From Termitomyces sp. T153 (taxonomy: Eukaryota; Basidiomycota; Agaricomycetes; Agaricales; Lyophyllaceae), in the NCBI GenBank assembly GCA_018296165.2, contig JACKQL020000013.1:930001-994000 (forward strand): a DNA stretch of 64,000 nt. Reading direction: 5' to 3'. A program made the position numbers and the translations under genes. The stretch's first letter is position 1, and each line of letters begins with the position of its first letter. Positions 14,339-26,530 of this stretch are shown here, piece by piece. The notes under the pieces were generated by a model. It was not told where the DNA came from. It saw only the letters and a list, made by a program, of their open reading frames with translations, and searched no databases.

Positions 14339-16141
14339 CTACGGGCAGAGTTGCATGTCCTCAGCATCAGAAACACTGCCAACGTGCGATTTTGCCCAGT
14401 CTATCGCAAATAACGACGCCTTAAGGAATTTTTTGTGGGCATACTTCTTGAAGACATATTGACGCGAGAAATGAGGCTCGGTGAGCTTCTCAATGAGGAG
14501 TTCATGCCCGGGGATGAGCTGCTCCTCCGTGTAGTCCGAATAGAACACAAATGCGTCATCCTGCAGCAGTGGTTAGTCACATGATCCTTTCGACACGAGG
14601 CGCAAGTCCGAAACACGTTCGCAGCGGAGAACAGATCAAACTCACCCAAGGACCTCCCAACATCTTCCTTGCAGTATACATTCCTACCGCTGCCACCATG
14701 CTTGGCTTGACTCTCAAGAACCTATGGTCAAGAAGAGTGACCTCCGTCAAGAACTTGCTCACTGTCCGTGTGTGGATATCGTAATCGTCGGCCTTGCTGA
14801 TCTTCCGCATCCAGCTATATGGCGAGCAGTAGTGCGAGATCCTGAAGTCCAGCGTCTGCAGCATGATCCGTTCGCCCTTCAAAACTTCTTCTCTGGGATA
14901 GACGCTCTCCGTCATGAACACAAACTCTTCCACTGACGGCGCGAGGATCTCTTCATATTTGGCAGCAATGAACATTGCGGTGACACCGACGAGCTGGAGC
15001 TTCACCAGAGACACAACGCGTTTGGAGAGGAAGCGATCAACGATATTGACGGCGATCCATAGTGTCTCGGGCAACATATGGTAGCGCAAGTGGACTTGAA
15101 GAAGCCAGTCAACAAGCGTTTGCCGCATCGCCCAGGTGATCTCAGTCTGATCATTCATATAATCCGGCGAAGGCATCATCTCCTCCTGTACAAATTTCCA
15201 ATTAAATATCACAAGAAGTCATGAGCACGATCAACACTAACCTCAAGATCATTCATGTACCCAAAGATCTCATCGGCGTACTCAGACACCATCGACGGGT
15301 CGAGAACATCCGCACGATCCTCAAACGTTTCGTGGACAGCCTCGATCTCGTGCTTGTACCTCAACCTCTTCTGAGTCGACACTTCCGGCCAGACGCGCTG
15401 CATCTTTGCTGGTGGTTGTGCTATGTCCTCATCCTCGTCGCTATCATCCTCTACACCAATCATACCCTCGACCTCTGATTCTTGCGCCAACAGCTCTTCC
15501 TCTGTCTCGGCTTCTCGTGCGGCTCGAACAATCTCCTCTTCAACGTCCATCGCGATCTGGACATCGCGACTGCGGACCTCCTTGATGTCTCTGGCGACGA
15601 TAGTGGGTGGTACAACGCGAGAAAGACGCTTGTTAGTCGTTGTACCAGGTGCTCGAATTCTAGTGGCAGGCTGGACGCGGGCGTTGACGGCGTTAGCGAC
15701 AGGGGGTGCGGCTTGGCTTCTCCCAGGTCCGAGGGGTACACGTTGGGGGATAGTTGTGGAATCTGAACGACCGCGCTTCGATCCCACCTCTTCTTTATCC
15801 TTTCCAAAGTTGAATTTGCTGCCTGTGTCCTAGGATTATGAATGTCAGCCTCACGAACATGCATGGAGGTCGGTGGCATGCCTTGCGGTTCACTGCAGTG
15901 GTTGTGACTTCTCCCAGTGCTTGTCGCTGAGCGGGCTTTCCTCCGATGTTTTCTTTGGATGAAAATCGTGTTGAGTTGGCAGCTGTGACGTTTGACCCCT
16001 GACGAAGGTGTCTGCTCGTTGCATTCTCGTCGGCCTTGACGCGTTGAGCGAAACCCCGGCGCTGCGGCAGCTTCAGGATGGAGTTAGGATAGGAATCAAG
16101 AGAAGAACAAATAGACTTACGCGGGCATGACTGGTTGCCAT
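14339..16141 (-). CDS. G2/mitotic B-type cyclin
   Basis: Five exons (16121-16141, 15882-16070, 15242-15829, 14646-15185, 14339-14560) give 519 aa. The B-type cyclin box opens with MRQTLVDWLLQVHLRY, the hallmark MRxxLVDW, followed by LWIAVNIVDRFLSKR and FIAAKYEEI. A second cyclin fold follows (FRISHYCSPYSWMRKISKAD onward). The N-terminal tail is basic and disordered and contains RQALGEVTT, a good match to the RxxLGxV destruction box used for APC/C degradation at anaphase. The protein would activate CDK1 for entry into mitosis. Intron 15830-15881 has a GC donor (AAG/GCATGC) with a normal AG acceptor; its 52-bp length and exact frame support it. Reading through it instead leads out of the cyclin frame. 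Confidence 0.93.
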
Positions 16142-16713
16142 CGTATATGTGTGTTACAATTTGAACCGTTAGAAGATGGTTGGAAAGACAAGGGACGATG
16201 AAGAAGGAAAGATATGAGGGAATCGAGAAGAACCTTGACGCAGGTTCTGGAGAAACAGAGACGAGATTCAGATAAATTGAAGAGCAAATCGAATCCACTG
16301 TCAGCCTCAAGAAGAACAAGGACCCAAGTTGGTTCATATTCTCCCAACACCCACGTGACTGAATGCACAACAACGCGCAAACAACACGCCTCGAGGCGAC
16401 GCGACGCGAAATCTCTCATGACTTATGCTTTTCTCACACCATATATAGCAAGTGACTAGCAGTCTCCATATGTACGATAAAGCGCTCTACAACATGCCAA
16501 AAGGAATACATAAATGCTATCGGACCGCAGTGCAAGAGTGACATCCATCGCCCGTGAACACACACATTCAAATCGTCTTCTACTGGATGTAGTGGACCTG
16601 TAAACCTGCCATGAGGCTCTCACAGAAACATCACGAGATTTCAATTTCAGGGTCGTCGCTATCCAAAACTCAGCAAGACCTTGCTGCAGTGACAGCGGCA
16701 TAATTCAGAAGGC
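16142..16713. promoter_or_regulatory. Cyclin upstream region / FHA-gene downstream region
   Basis: 572 bp upstream of the cyclin start and downstream of the FHA/G-patch coding end. Contains CCATATATAGC near 16440 and the run ACGCGACGCGAA near 16400, which resembles MluI cell-cycle box (ACGCGT-like) sites. Function is inferred from position only. Confidence 0.3.
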
Positions 16714-17922
16714 TCAAGATCTATCCCATCGCCTGCGTTTGCCGGTCTCCTTCCAATCCTGGTCAGAAAGTGTTGGTAGACTGGTCGTTGAGGCACGCTT
16801 TAGCCCCAACCCTCCACGCTGCAGACTAACTGTTGGCTCTATGGGCTCCACAAGGCCGACTTGGCCTTCGTAGGAAGCAAAAGGTGAGCCAAGCGCAGTA
16901 CCTGGCTCCCATCCTTGTTTCATCAAGAGACGATGGCCAATGTTCGATGACGGCAGCGGTACAGGTGGTTGCGATGTAGGCTCTACAGAAGGCGATTTTG
17001 AACGAGGGGTTGACGCCGGTGCTTCCAGTGACACAAACGAGGGGGTTGTAGACACTCCTGGGGCATCTGGCTGCGTGGCAGGCATCAAAGCCCTTCTACG
17101 TGCAGATCGGTCCACATATTGAGTCGGTGCATTGTCTACAGAGAATGATGCTGACTGCCGAAGACTAGAGTCACTGTGACGTGTGAGCAGCGACTTTTTA
17201 AGTAGACTCAATGCTTTCTTAGGATCCGCTGGTGCCTTGAGCGGATGAAAGCCAGAGTCGTCTGGATCCTTCGGAGTCCCAACAGAAGATTCAGCTGCAG
17301 TCGACTTGGAACTCTTCGAAATTGGGTAAAGCGGAATGTCGTATCTTCCGTCCGTTTGGCACTCTTCACAAGGAAGGCGGTCTTGATGCATGTGAAGAAG
17401 GAACGTTGTTCCACCTATCGTCAATTGGTCCATATGACTCAATTTCCTTGGGATGCTAGCCTGCCTCGGAGGAGAGAGCCTTGTTCCGGGATTATCCCCA
17501 GTTGTATTCGCGGACTTCAAGAATGTCCCGTGCACGGATCCCATGTCCACCACCCCCCACTCCCGTCTCCTCGCATCCCAATACGCCGTGGCATGCAGCT
17601 TCGACACCTGCATCTCCTTCAGACGTATCTTCGGGGTCGTCGAACCAGCGGGAACAACATCACGTCCGAATTGAATCTCAGAATGCCCATCGATCACGCC
17701 CACCCTGTGTTTGGAAGATAAGATGGAAGTTCGAAGAACGATAAGGCGAAAAGTCGGCTGATTAGGTCTAAGAGCAATTGAGGTGCACTGAGATATCGGA
17801 AGAGGGTCTGAACAGGGTAATGAAGTCGTCGGAGACCCTCCGAGCCATTCATACAAAGGGTCGTAGTCTCCTCCGGGAGTTGAGACACCCGGCTCGAGTA
17901 TCTCGCCTTCTTCGGATTCCAT
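16714..17922 (-). CDS. FHA and G-patch domain protein (AGGF1-like)
   Basis: Single exon, 402 aa, starting MESEEGEILEPG. An FHA phosphothreonine-binding domain spans about residues 80-175: IQFGRDVVP, then KLHATAYWD and the SVHGTFLK loop, with the conserved Arg, Ser/Lys-His and Gly-Thr positions. A Ser/Pro-rich linker follows. A G-patch lies near residues 330-385: GHRLLMKQGWEPGTALG, ending GGLGLKR. The C-terminus is basic (KRRRWDRS) and may be a nuclear signal. FHA plus G-patch is the architecture of AGGF1-type nuclear proteins linked to RNA processing. Its role in fungi is inferred. It is divergently arranged with the XLF gene. Confidence 0.85.
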   Translation of the reverse strand: MESEEGEILEPGVSTPGGDYDPLYEWLGGSPTTSLPCSDPLPISQCTSIALRPNQPTFRLIVLRTSILSSKHRVGVIDGHSEIQFGRDVVPAGSTTPKIRLKEMQVSKLHATAYWDARRREWGVVDMGSVHGTFLKSANTTGDNPGTRLSPPRQASIPRKLSHMDQLTIGGTTFLLHMHQDRLPCEECQTDGRYDIPLYPISKSSKSTAAESSVGTPKDPDDSGFHPLKAPADPKKALSLLKKSLLTRHSDSSLRQSASFSVDNAPTQYVDRSARRRALMPATQPDAPGVSTTPSFVSLEAPASTPRSKSPSVEPTSQPPVPLPSSNIGHRLLMKQGWEPGTALGSPFASYEGQVGLVEPIEPTVSLQRGGLGLKRASTTSLPTLSDQDWKETGKRRRWDRS

Positions 17923-18403
17923 TTTGTAGTTTCTGTAGAAACAGAAAAGAACTGACGTTAACGTACGCTCATGCGGTTGTATAAAGGCGGCCTTTTAGCC
18001 GGTCGTTCTATACCAGCTTTCAGGTATGCGGGGCCATGTGTTGTGGTAGTCAAGCACCAGAGTCAGAGTGAGGCCAAGTGCGGAAATTCAAGTGCGGCAA
18101 TTACCGAACTCTTTCAATTTGGTTGAGCAGGTCACACTTATTTATTGCCCCAAATTTACATAAATCAAGCAACCCGCTCTAGGTCTTCCACAGCATACCA
18201 CGCTTGCCCCTACAAAAGGTCAAAAGGCCTAGGAACGCAGATAGCTGACCGCATTTCCCCATCGACTTCGTCCATCCTCACATCAACACGCTGGAATTCT
18301 CACAAAGTACTCCCCGATAGTCAGTATGTAATAATAGATCACTTATATAGATATTTCGCACAGACTAAGGCTTGTAATTCTTGCATAGCCTACCCACGAC
18401 ATC
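17923..18403. promoter_or_regulatory. Divergent promoter region
   Basis: 481 bp between the start codons of the FHA/G-patch gene (-) and the XLF gene (+), so both promoters must lie here. No gene was seen. Contains TTATATAG near 18342, ahead of the XLF start. Confidence 0.45.
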
Positions 18404-20013
18404 ATGGAACATTTCTCCGAGGTCTTCAGTCAGTCCTAGAGCTCGTGCCAGTCTGACCTATCCATTCTAGGATCACTCGAAGTTTCTCCTGAGTAAAGAG
18501 TGGCTCGTAAAATCCGACAGCCAGACTTCGACACCTTACCTTTTTGTTCGTTCCTGCATTTGCTTTCACAAAGCAATTTATTAAACGTGGCGCTCAGAAA
18601 TTCTATTCAAATATTGTTGATCTTTCGTGTTGTTTGATTTTGACAGACATGAAATCGGTCTGGGCGGAAGGTGATCTTACGCTCTCCAATGCTCAGGCTG
18701 TCCCGCTTTCTGGCTCATGTTGGTGTTGTGTCAGTGTTGACGAGCGCGCAATTCGCTCGGAGATGGCGTATCTGTAACGGCGCGCTTTCATCACTTTATA
18801 CGGAAGATTCCAAGGAAGAATATGCTTGGAGAACAGAGACTCTGCAACTGCTTTCAAGAGCTCACACGTTAGGTGCTGCCGAAGAAGCTTCTTTTAAAAT
18901 CGTTCAAACAATCTATGCCGTAAGTTTGCATTTCATCTCCGCGATTGTCTCTTCAGTACATTGAGCGATCCGTCCTCCTGAGGATATGGCCTTCGAACTT
19001 GCATACGAGACCTTCAAATGGAAATGGGAAACGTGCTTTGTGGGCCACAAGACCAGCGCTGACATCATATCAAAGCACCTATTATTCCCCCTCATCAGTC
19101 TCAACCATTTGGCTTTCTCTTCCCCTCAAGGCATTGTTGATCTGTCGGATGCCGATGCTGAAAAGGTGAGTAACTCAGGGTCCTTTTGCGTGGCGAAAAC
19201 TTTGATATCTGCTATCTCACAGGCTGTCGACAAAGTCGGGCGAACCGCTCGGAGGTCAGTGGATACTCATGTCAAAAACGCGATCTCAAAACCTCGAACC
19301 GCTTCAGCGCTTCGGCGCATGACTGCCTTATTGAATTTTAACTCCGATCTTCGTGCGTACGAAGAGTAATCCTGCCCACAAATAACCACTGACAGTTCGT
19401 ATGTGTATGTTACATAAATCTTAGCGCGTGTTGTCTCGACCGCTGAAAAGCCGGACCTAGAAATCGCCCAACTTGCACTCAAATATCCGGAACCTCTGAT
19501 TTACTCGCGTCCTATCACTGTTGCCTCGCTCGTTGAAGTAAGTTGAAGTTAACTGTACCTGTAACCGACTCCGCTCATGAAAACTGATCTCTAAAGGATA
19601 TGACTCAAACTTTAAAACCATCACATGTTGAAGCTGGCAGCTCACTAAAGCCACCAGTCCCTGATGATGACAATTCAGCCACCGAAGAATCTGACGGGGA
19701 CGACGATGCCATAAACGAGAAACTGCCGATACTATCTCAGCTTCCCCCTATTTTGACACAGCCTGTCAGTCGGATCACCTCTGCACCTCGTTCCCCTATA
19801 CCGACCGCACCCAGTAAAGACGAGTCAGACTCCGATTCTTCACCAGCTAAACCCGTGAAAAACCCAAAGCGATCAGCTCCAGAATTGTCAAGTGATGATG
19901 ACAGTGAAGGGGAACGTAAGCGTCGTGTGGCACAACTTAAGGGCGGATCTGGTAGTGGAGGTGGCAAGCGCGGAACCAGGCAACCCATCAAGCGTGGAGG
20001 TAAACGTTTTTAG
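18404..20013 (+). CDS. NHEJ1: Non-homologous end-joining factor XLF/Nej1-like
   Basis: Eight exons (18404-18421, 18471-18545, 18598-18670, 18735-18919, 18983-19165, 19223-19352, 19425-19537, 19597-20013) give 397 aa. The N-terminal XLF head shows YLFKFYSNIVDLSCCLILTD then MKSVWAEVLTSAQFARRW. It is followed by KWETCFVGHKTSADIISKHL and the start of a coiled-coil stalk (LSLNHLAF to VDLSDADAEKAVDKVG region). This order matches human XLF, where the head leads into a W-F-H-C motif and then the stalk. XLF bridges DNA ends with XRCC4-ligase IV. The C-terminal 137 residues are acidic and Ser-rich and end in a basic tail closing with GKRF, resembling the Ku-binding motif of animal XLF. The first intron (donor GTCTTC) is the least certain part. 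Confidence 0.82.
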
Positions 20014-22510
20014 CAATCTATGAGTGTCGAACGGCGTCCACATCATACTTGTGTAAGTAGCAGCATTCGTAATTTTGACTTTCAGTTTCCGCAAAAACGT
20101 TAGTCTGGGTGGTTGATAGCGCTCCTGTCCGCATGGCGGGAAGATACTTGCCTACAACTGATAAATTATTTATGAAAGCAAGCCACTAGTAGCTTGATTG
20201 ACAACAGTAGCATGTGGATAATAGTTTGTTTAGTGTTGCAGAGCGGTATAAGGTTATTTTAATCTGTTTCTGTATCATCGCCGCCCTGTTAGGCGATCGA
20301 GTGCTGCGGTCTTGCATGCGTCACATATGTGATGGAACATGCTTTGAATGCGTCGATCGTCTGTCCATATCTGTTACGCCCAGGTATAAATGCAATAGCA
20401 CAGAGGATTGAGAAAAACGAACACTTGGACATCGACAATTGGGTGCCCTGTGTACGTGCGATGCGCTGTTTTTGCAATATTGTGAGCCACAATCAGTTGT
20501 CTCTCCTGAATAATAGGCCATGACGAAATGCTTCGCATTATGGACCCAAGTTAGTAAGATGCTGAAAAATGGCAAAGCGCGTCCAGCTTACGCCACAACC
20601 TCTGTACCAATCTCCGTATCTGTATGAAATGAAAGTCAGGAACACGACACAGGATCACTGGTATGACTGAGAAAACAGAGAAAATAGATAATCACACTTC
20701 TTGGCTACACATAGTTTGAGGTTATAATGGATCGAGGATATACGGTGCGTTTTTTGGAATACGTCTGGAGACAAAGAGCAAACAAGCTAGGAAAGAGGAG
20801 ATACGAATAAACAAGAATAATCATATGAACTTACCCATTTATACAAGCGCTGGAGGAGAGAACGACACAAGGGACTTGGTGGTCACGCGACAAGGATTCC
20901 ACGGCAGTTAGATTGGAATGGGAATTGTCTCCCAGATCATAACAGATCACTTTGCGCGAACCGCCCTGAACGTTTCCCTACTCATTTCCCCCGGAGCTTT
21001 CGTCATTTAAAGATCATTCAATCAGATGCCGAAGGTTCTCGGCATCTGTAAGTCTCCAACCTTGAAGGTCACGAGGAGATAAACCCAACCAAGTTCTAAA
21101 CGCAAATACATCTACTACGGTCCGGAAACATTTTTTGCCAGGGAGCCGATGAAGACAGCGACCTCTGCGGGAAATTACATTCGTTTCAGGAAATTCGGTA
21201 ACGTGAACACGGGTCTTCAGTGTGGACTCATTATTCCAGTCGATCATGCGTATATCACCTTTTGAGTCATGATGCCGTCCCTCCAAGGAATCGACGAAAA
21301 GACTCACTGATGAGGTGCAGATTATACACATGTTACGTGTTCAGTCCATGTTTAATGAAATGTGAGTGGACCGGAAATTCTTGATTATCGTTATCACTGC
21401 CCGAAATCAGTAAACCATGAGATCATGCAATGACATTGACCCTGGCACCCTTTCGCTATTGGACTTTAAATCTAAACTTCACGGGTACCGAAACATATCA
21501 ACGAGCTTATTCCTATGCTGGTATGGATAGATCATGCCAGCCAAGCACCTCCCAAGTCGTACGGCGTAAAGACAGAGATCATCTAAAATCACAGAAAATT
21601 GAGTGATTGGAGATAATAACGAAGCGACCCGAAAAACGTGTTCTGTGATTACACACACGCAATCCATCATTGCACGTGTAGGCAACTGCTCAAGTTGGAC
21701 GCCATTCCCTCTCTCTTATCCGCAGATGATCAAGATAACAAACAGCTCTGTTGACATCCAAAATATCGGCGCGGAAACGATTTCGGAGAACGATATTCAG
21801 TCGATGTCGATAAAATGTATGCCTCCGAGACTCCCAACTCAAAATGTTTCAGCAAATGGGAAATATGTGGCTGAGAACGAGCCAAGTAAGACATACCTGA
21901 TACGTTTAGTTGAAGTTGGAGGATACAAGCGCCTGTATCATAGACCAGACACCACGAGAAACGCGGCTGGCGACTTGTCATTACATGGGTATGTATACAA
22001 GTGTATACGTTGGCACCATTGGATGCCACAAAGTTCGGGTCCTTTATTTGATCGAGTTTCGACCTCGTGAAGTGAGAAAGATCCTTAAGGGTGTCTAAAA
22101 TATCGGAGGCCGGTGCCTTGAAGACTCCAAATGCATTTCGGGCGAACCATGCCTTCACAGGCTGAAAAAAATACATGCTAGATGATGCCTGGCCGGAAGT
22201 ATTGAGTAGTTGTGGCAGAGATACTCCAAGTTGAGTCGTCATTTAGTTCATTTCCCTTCAGAAAGGGGGTGATTCTGTTGCCATGGATGCCCTCAGCAAG
22301 TAGCACAGGAGGGTCATCCTAGAATTGCCAACCGCCTGCGGCACCTTGAAATTAACTGTAAGTTTGTTGACTTTTTCACGTAGTGGTTGTAAGGAAATAT
22401 TGCTCGCTTGGGTGTATTATATTCAGGTTGGGTCACGTTACGAGGATCAAAAATCACGCAACTTGCTTGGACGGACGCCGTCGGGCGGGATAGTGAGCTC
22501 AATTTTTCCA
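20014..22510. other. Long intergenic region, one weak minus-strand ORF
   Basis: 2.5 kb between the XLF and MIM1-like genes with no recognised gene. Normal CpG content, so it is not part of the transposon block. The only frame worth noting is on the minus strand at 21730-22242 (listed separately). The last 200 bp should hold the promoter of the MIM1-like gene. Confidence 0.45.
21730..22242 (-). CDS. Hypothetical protein, unrecognised
   Basis: Open frame of 170 aa starting MTTQLGVSLPQLLNTSG. The first 80 residues look protein-like (YFFQPVKAWFARNAFGVF, then a charged helix LDTLKDLSHFTRSKLDQIKD). A consensus-like intron (GTATACAC...GATACAG, about 21926-22000) would splice after GANGAN-like codons and shorten the product to roughly 86 aa. 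No family is recognised. It could be a small orphan gene or chance. Confidence 0.2.
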   Translation of the reverse strand: MTTQLGVSLPQLLNTSGQASSSMYFFQPVKAWFARNAFGVFKAPASDILDTLKDLSHFTRSKLDQIKDPNFVASNGANVYTCIHTHVMTSRQPRFSWCLVYDTGACILQLQLNVSGMSYLARSQPHISHLLKHFELGVSEAYILSTSTEYRSPKSFPRRYFGCQQSCLLS

Positions 22511-23554
22511 ATGGCTTCGTCAGTCAATACGCCTGAAGATATACTTCAGGTATACGCTTTCTTTGTTTTCTTGCTTTTACAGATATTGATATTGTTCTCT
22601 AGTCTGTCCTTGACCAGGCGTTTACACCACCGCCTTCGAAGCGTCAATCTGTGCCTCCCCCACCCAAGGTAGAGCTTACGTCGGTGGAGAAAGTAGCAAC
22701 CCCAGAACCTCTTTCAGAGAGCTCAATATCTTCCGGATCTACCGACGATTCATGGAAGGTTGAATACGAGTCCCAAGTTGAGACTTGGCGTGCGCAGTCT
22801 TCAGAGGCTCGTGAAAAAGCCGAGAAGGAGCGCGAACGCTGGGAAGCCGTTCGTGCGGCCGAAAAGAAAGAAGACGAGCGCCTCAAGGCTCTCGGTATAC
22901 CATATGAATGTCGACCTGAGCCTACGGAGGATGAACACGAAACAGCATGGGAAAACTTTACACAACATAGCGATCAATCCACCCTCACCTCTACAGAAGC
23001 TCAGCCGGAAATTTCTGCGCAATCTAACATAGCGCTATGCCAAGAATCAGCCCAGGTTAGTGACCGAAATAATTGAGAAATATCTGCCCAATATCGACTT
23101 TCCAATGTTAAAGACCACTGTACCCGCGGCCTCGTCGGAAGTTTCCCGTCCACATTCACAGGCAGACACCGGGGAAGGATCTCAGAAATGGGAAGATGTC
23201 CACTCTTCCTTGACTTCATCCTATCCTTCTTTTGAATACCCTGAACGCATGGATACTCCCTCGCCATCGCATCGGCACACTGTACCCTCGACGGGCCCTC
23301 TCTCCGCAACTATGGCGATCTTCGACTCCACACTTTCCACACGCACCCGTGTGAAAGCCTTCTTCTCTTCTCTGGCCATCAATCTGTTACTGCCCTTCGT
23401 TAATGGAGTAATGCTCGGATTTGGGGAAATATTTGCCAAGAATGTAGTATTGCAGTGGTTTGGATGGAAGCCTGTGGGAGCTGGGTATGTCGCTGCCTCA
23501 ACAGGCATAGGCTCTGGCATCAGACCGAAGACGTCATGGGGTGAACGCCGATAG
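22511..23554 (+). CDS. MIM1/TOM13-like mitochondrial outer-membrane import protein
   Basis: Three exons (22511-22549, 22603-23055, 23114-23554) give 310 aa. The C-terminal segment RVKAFFSSLAINLLLPFVNG then VMLGFGEIFAKNVV matches the conserved core of Mim1/TOM13. That is one transmembrane helix with a GxxxG-like face that helps insert helical proteins into the mitochondrial outer membrane. Yeast Mim1 is only about 110 aa. Here about 230 extra N-terminal residues are present: acidic, Ser-rich, with a likely coiled coil (SSEAREKAEKERERWEAVRA). The helix follows a basic Arg/Lys patch. The call rests on the C-terminal block. The gene is tail-to-tail with an acyl-CoA dehydrogenase gene, 110 bp apart. 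Confidence 0.7.
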
Positions 23555-23664
23555 TAGGCAAGTACATATATTGTTGATATACATGGTGTACAAAAACACT
23601 CGAAATCCGTGTAAGGCTGGTAAGATAGATAGATGTATGATAGATGTCTAAGGTGGTATTGAAA

Positions 23665-26530
23665 TTACAACCTGGCATTCTTGGGCATGCCCCTAATCGC
23701 CTGGCGAACACCAAGATCACCCAACACATCTTCGGCTGTGAGAGGACGAGAAGTTAGTGGCTACAACGTGAGACTCATGAACGAGGCCTCTACCTCCACC
23801 TAGGATTCTACAACCCAGATACCGTTAGATTCAAATCAAAAAGACAACTATATAGCGGGACTCACGCGTCGAAAGGAACAGTACGATGATACTGCGAATA
23901 GAAAGATGTGAATGCGATGTGAGATTGATTACTAAGGACCAACATGTTCTATGAATTGACCCATTCCTGTAAAGGCAACATTTAAAAGAGCGATGTGGAA
24001 ACGAGGGAGTACAAATACCTGTCTTGGTGATTCCGCGCCCACCGAAGATCTTAGATAGATGTCAGTGATAAAAGAGCTAGCTTTGAAATGTCTAGAATCC
24101 GGACCTGGACAGCATCAGCGGCGGTTTCCTGCGCAGTTCTTGTGGCGTGCATTTTAAGCAAACCGATCGGACTGCAGAAAAAAGTAGGTGCATGGACACA
24201 TAGAGAGTAAATGATGTGACAAACCCAGCCAACTTTGAAGCCTGTTGCTTGTAGGACTGATGGGAGAGCCATGTCAATTGGGAAAGAAGCGACCGGAAGA
24301 AGGGGGTAATCACCATGTTATTCATTTGATACGTTATATTCTCGAGCCAGTTCTGTGTGCTCTCTATCCTCTCGATCATCGCGGCCAGTTTGCTTCTGAT
24401 CACGGCCTGAGAGTGAAGGGGCTTTCCGAACGCCTTACGCTGATTCACCCATCTGAGTCACGTTGTGAGAAATTAATTGTGATGGAAAAGAGATCCATTC
24501 GAAGGCTTACAGGAGGCATTCTTCAGCAATCAGACGCTGAGACCTAGCAGACGAGCAACACATGACCCATCGTTCGTGGTTAAAGTTGCTACAAAAATAA
24601 CATGAGCCATGAAACCTCTTTCCAGATGCCACGCCTACCTTAACATGACAAATATGCCGCTTCCTTCGGGGCCTAGAGTATTTTCTACTGGAACCTTCAC
24701 GTTGTCGAAAGTGACGAATGCCGTTCCTGCCGATGGGGACTACATGAGGAATTGTTGAGAAAGTATTCGTGAGATCTCTATTGCCCAATGTGCAACATAC
24801 ATAACTGGTTTTTATGGCTTTAGTTTCGACTCCTTCTCCACGTTCGACGAGAATGACGGTAAAACCACCCTAAAATAACATAGTAATGATGAAACTTCTA
24901 CGGTCAAACGACGAAACGAAAATCAAGCGAACCTCTGTTCTACAACCCACGGTAAAGCTGGAGTGACGATGAACCTAGATCCGCCGATCATGGTATAGAA
25001 ACCACCTACTAGTGTGCGAACCTAGAAAACCGAATCAAACTAGAGAAGACTGATGACATGCGTGTGACTTACGTTCCGTTCGTTATCCATTTCTTTCTGT
25101 GAAGGACATTGTTGTCTAAGAGTCGATAACACTTATATGTAAAGAGTGACCCTCACGTTCCGTTGATGATCCAGTGCTTCCCATCTTCAGTCTTGACAGC
25201 CGAAGTTCGAAGACCGGAGACATCGCTCCCTGCGAAAGCCTCAGAGATGGCGAGACAGATAGGCTTCCGGCCAGAGAGGACATCAGGAACCACTTTCGTC
25301 TTGATTTCTGCACTGCCGAAATTCAAGACTGGAGGTAAGCCAATGACTGAGCCGCTCATCAAGCCTATGTATATATTCACTTTTAGCATAATTTTTAGTC
25401 ATAATAGGGGAAAATGTACCGTCACCGTAACCACGCTGGCCGGATCGGGCAAACTCTTGGGTTATGATAAGCTGGAAAACAATTAATGAAATTCAGGATA
25501 CAGATAGAAACATACTTCGTGGAAGTAGTCAAACTGACGGATCGATATGTTAGCAATACCGATAATCGATTGAATCATCAAACTGAACCAACCTGCTCAG
25601 GTGTAACCAAGCCGTCCATGAGCTTCAATCCTGTGATGGGAACCCATGAGGCAGTCGATAAATGCGTGGGAGTGGTTCGACGCACCCTTCAAATGTTTGC
25701 CTGGGCCCATGCGCATGGCGTGGAAGTTCATTTTCCTAAGAGCGAACCAGATGAGGGATGAATCGCTACACGTGGGGCTATATGAGCTTACTCCATAGCT
25801 TCAATGACACTTTTACTTGGTGGTTTGCCGTCTGCTTCTCTAGCCTAATGAGCGTTAGATCCAAAGAACTCGCGTAAATGCAAGGCACTGACAATGGCGT
25901 CAGGAGTGATTATCTCATCGACGAACTTCCTGACAGCCTTCTGGAACTTCCGATGGTTCTGCAAAAGACATGATTAGATTCGATGCTGCGGGACGAAGAA
26001 TTAGGAACCTCGGTATAGTATGGGCTAAAATAGCCATCGGACAGCCAGGTGGGCTCCGCATAAGGGACTTTGCTTAGTTCTCCTACTATACGACTGTGCA
26101 TGACGCTCTTCTCCCCTTCCACAACGCCCACCTGAAGACGAGCATACTGAGGCTTTGTAATGACCTCATGTCGATGCAGCCCGTAGAAAGCCTCAGTCGC
26201 ATCTTGTCCAGCTATAAATGTATGATGGGTAAGCGTGAGATTTCAAAACACGGTGGTATGACGAACAGATGTCTTCGTCCAAGAAGACCGAGGCTCCACC
26301 TGGGTGAAGATCCTTGAATCTGGAAACGTCGTACACCTTTCCATCAATGATGATCCACTAGAAGACGCGTCAATAGTGAAATCACGGCTCCTACTTCACA
26401 AACTTACAATATCTCCTGCTTTATTATGCTGTGGTGGCTGACTTTATCTACCCTTTGTCAAGGATGGAAAGGACAACCCTACCTTTGCGACCTCGTCGTG
26501 AGTATATGTCTTGAGCTCTTTAGATGCCAT
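23665..26530 (-). CDS. Cytochrome b5-acyl-CoA dehydrogenase fusion, copy A (peroxisomal)
   Basis: Twenty-five exons give 519 aa: 26483-26530, 26408-26428, 26267-26357, 26009-26211, 25893-25958, 25792-25844, 25686-25735, 25593-25630, 25516-25533, 25420-25471, 25157-25364, 25073-25096, 25010-25021, 24933-24957, 24801-24869, 24639-24739, 24511-24588, 24314-24452, 24225-24256, 24105-24171, 24019-24049, 23944-23966, 23866-23891, 23794-23807, 23665-23735. Residues 1-85 are a cytochrome b5 domain with haem-ligand motif HPGG and a second His in GLHRHE. The rest is an FAD acyl-CoA dehydrogenase: [20 protein letters not shown] (FAD/substrate loop), [27 protein letters not shown]. It would dehydrogenate acyl-CoA to 2-enoyl-CoA. 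The C-terminus NARL is a PTS1 variant. Exons as short as 12 and 14 nt occur (25010-25021, 23794-23807). The gene is tandem with copy B. Confidence 0.93.

Noticed and set aside
15423..15833. Long plus-strand frames opposite the cyclin exons
   Set aside because: Antisense shadows of the cyclin gene. The minus-strand reading carries the cyclin box and destruction box.
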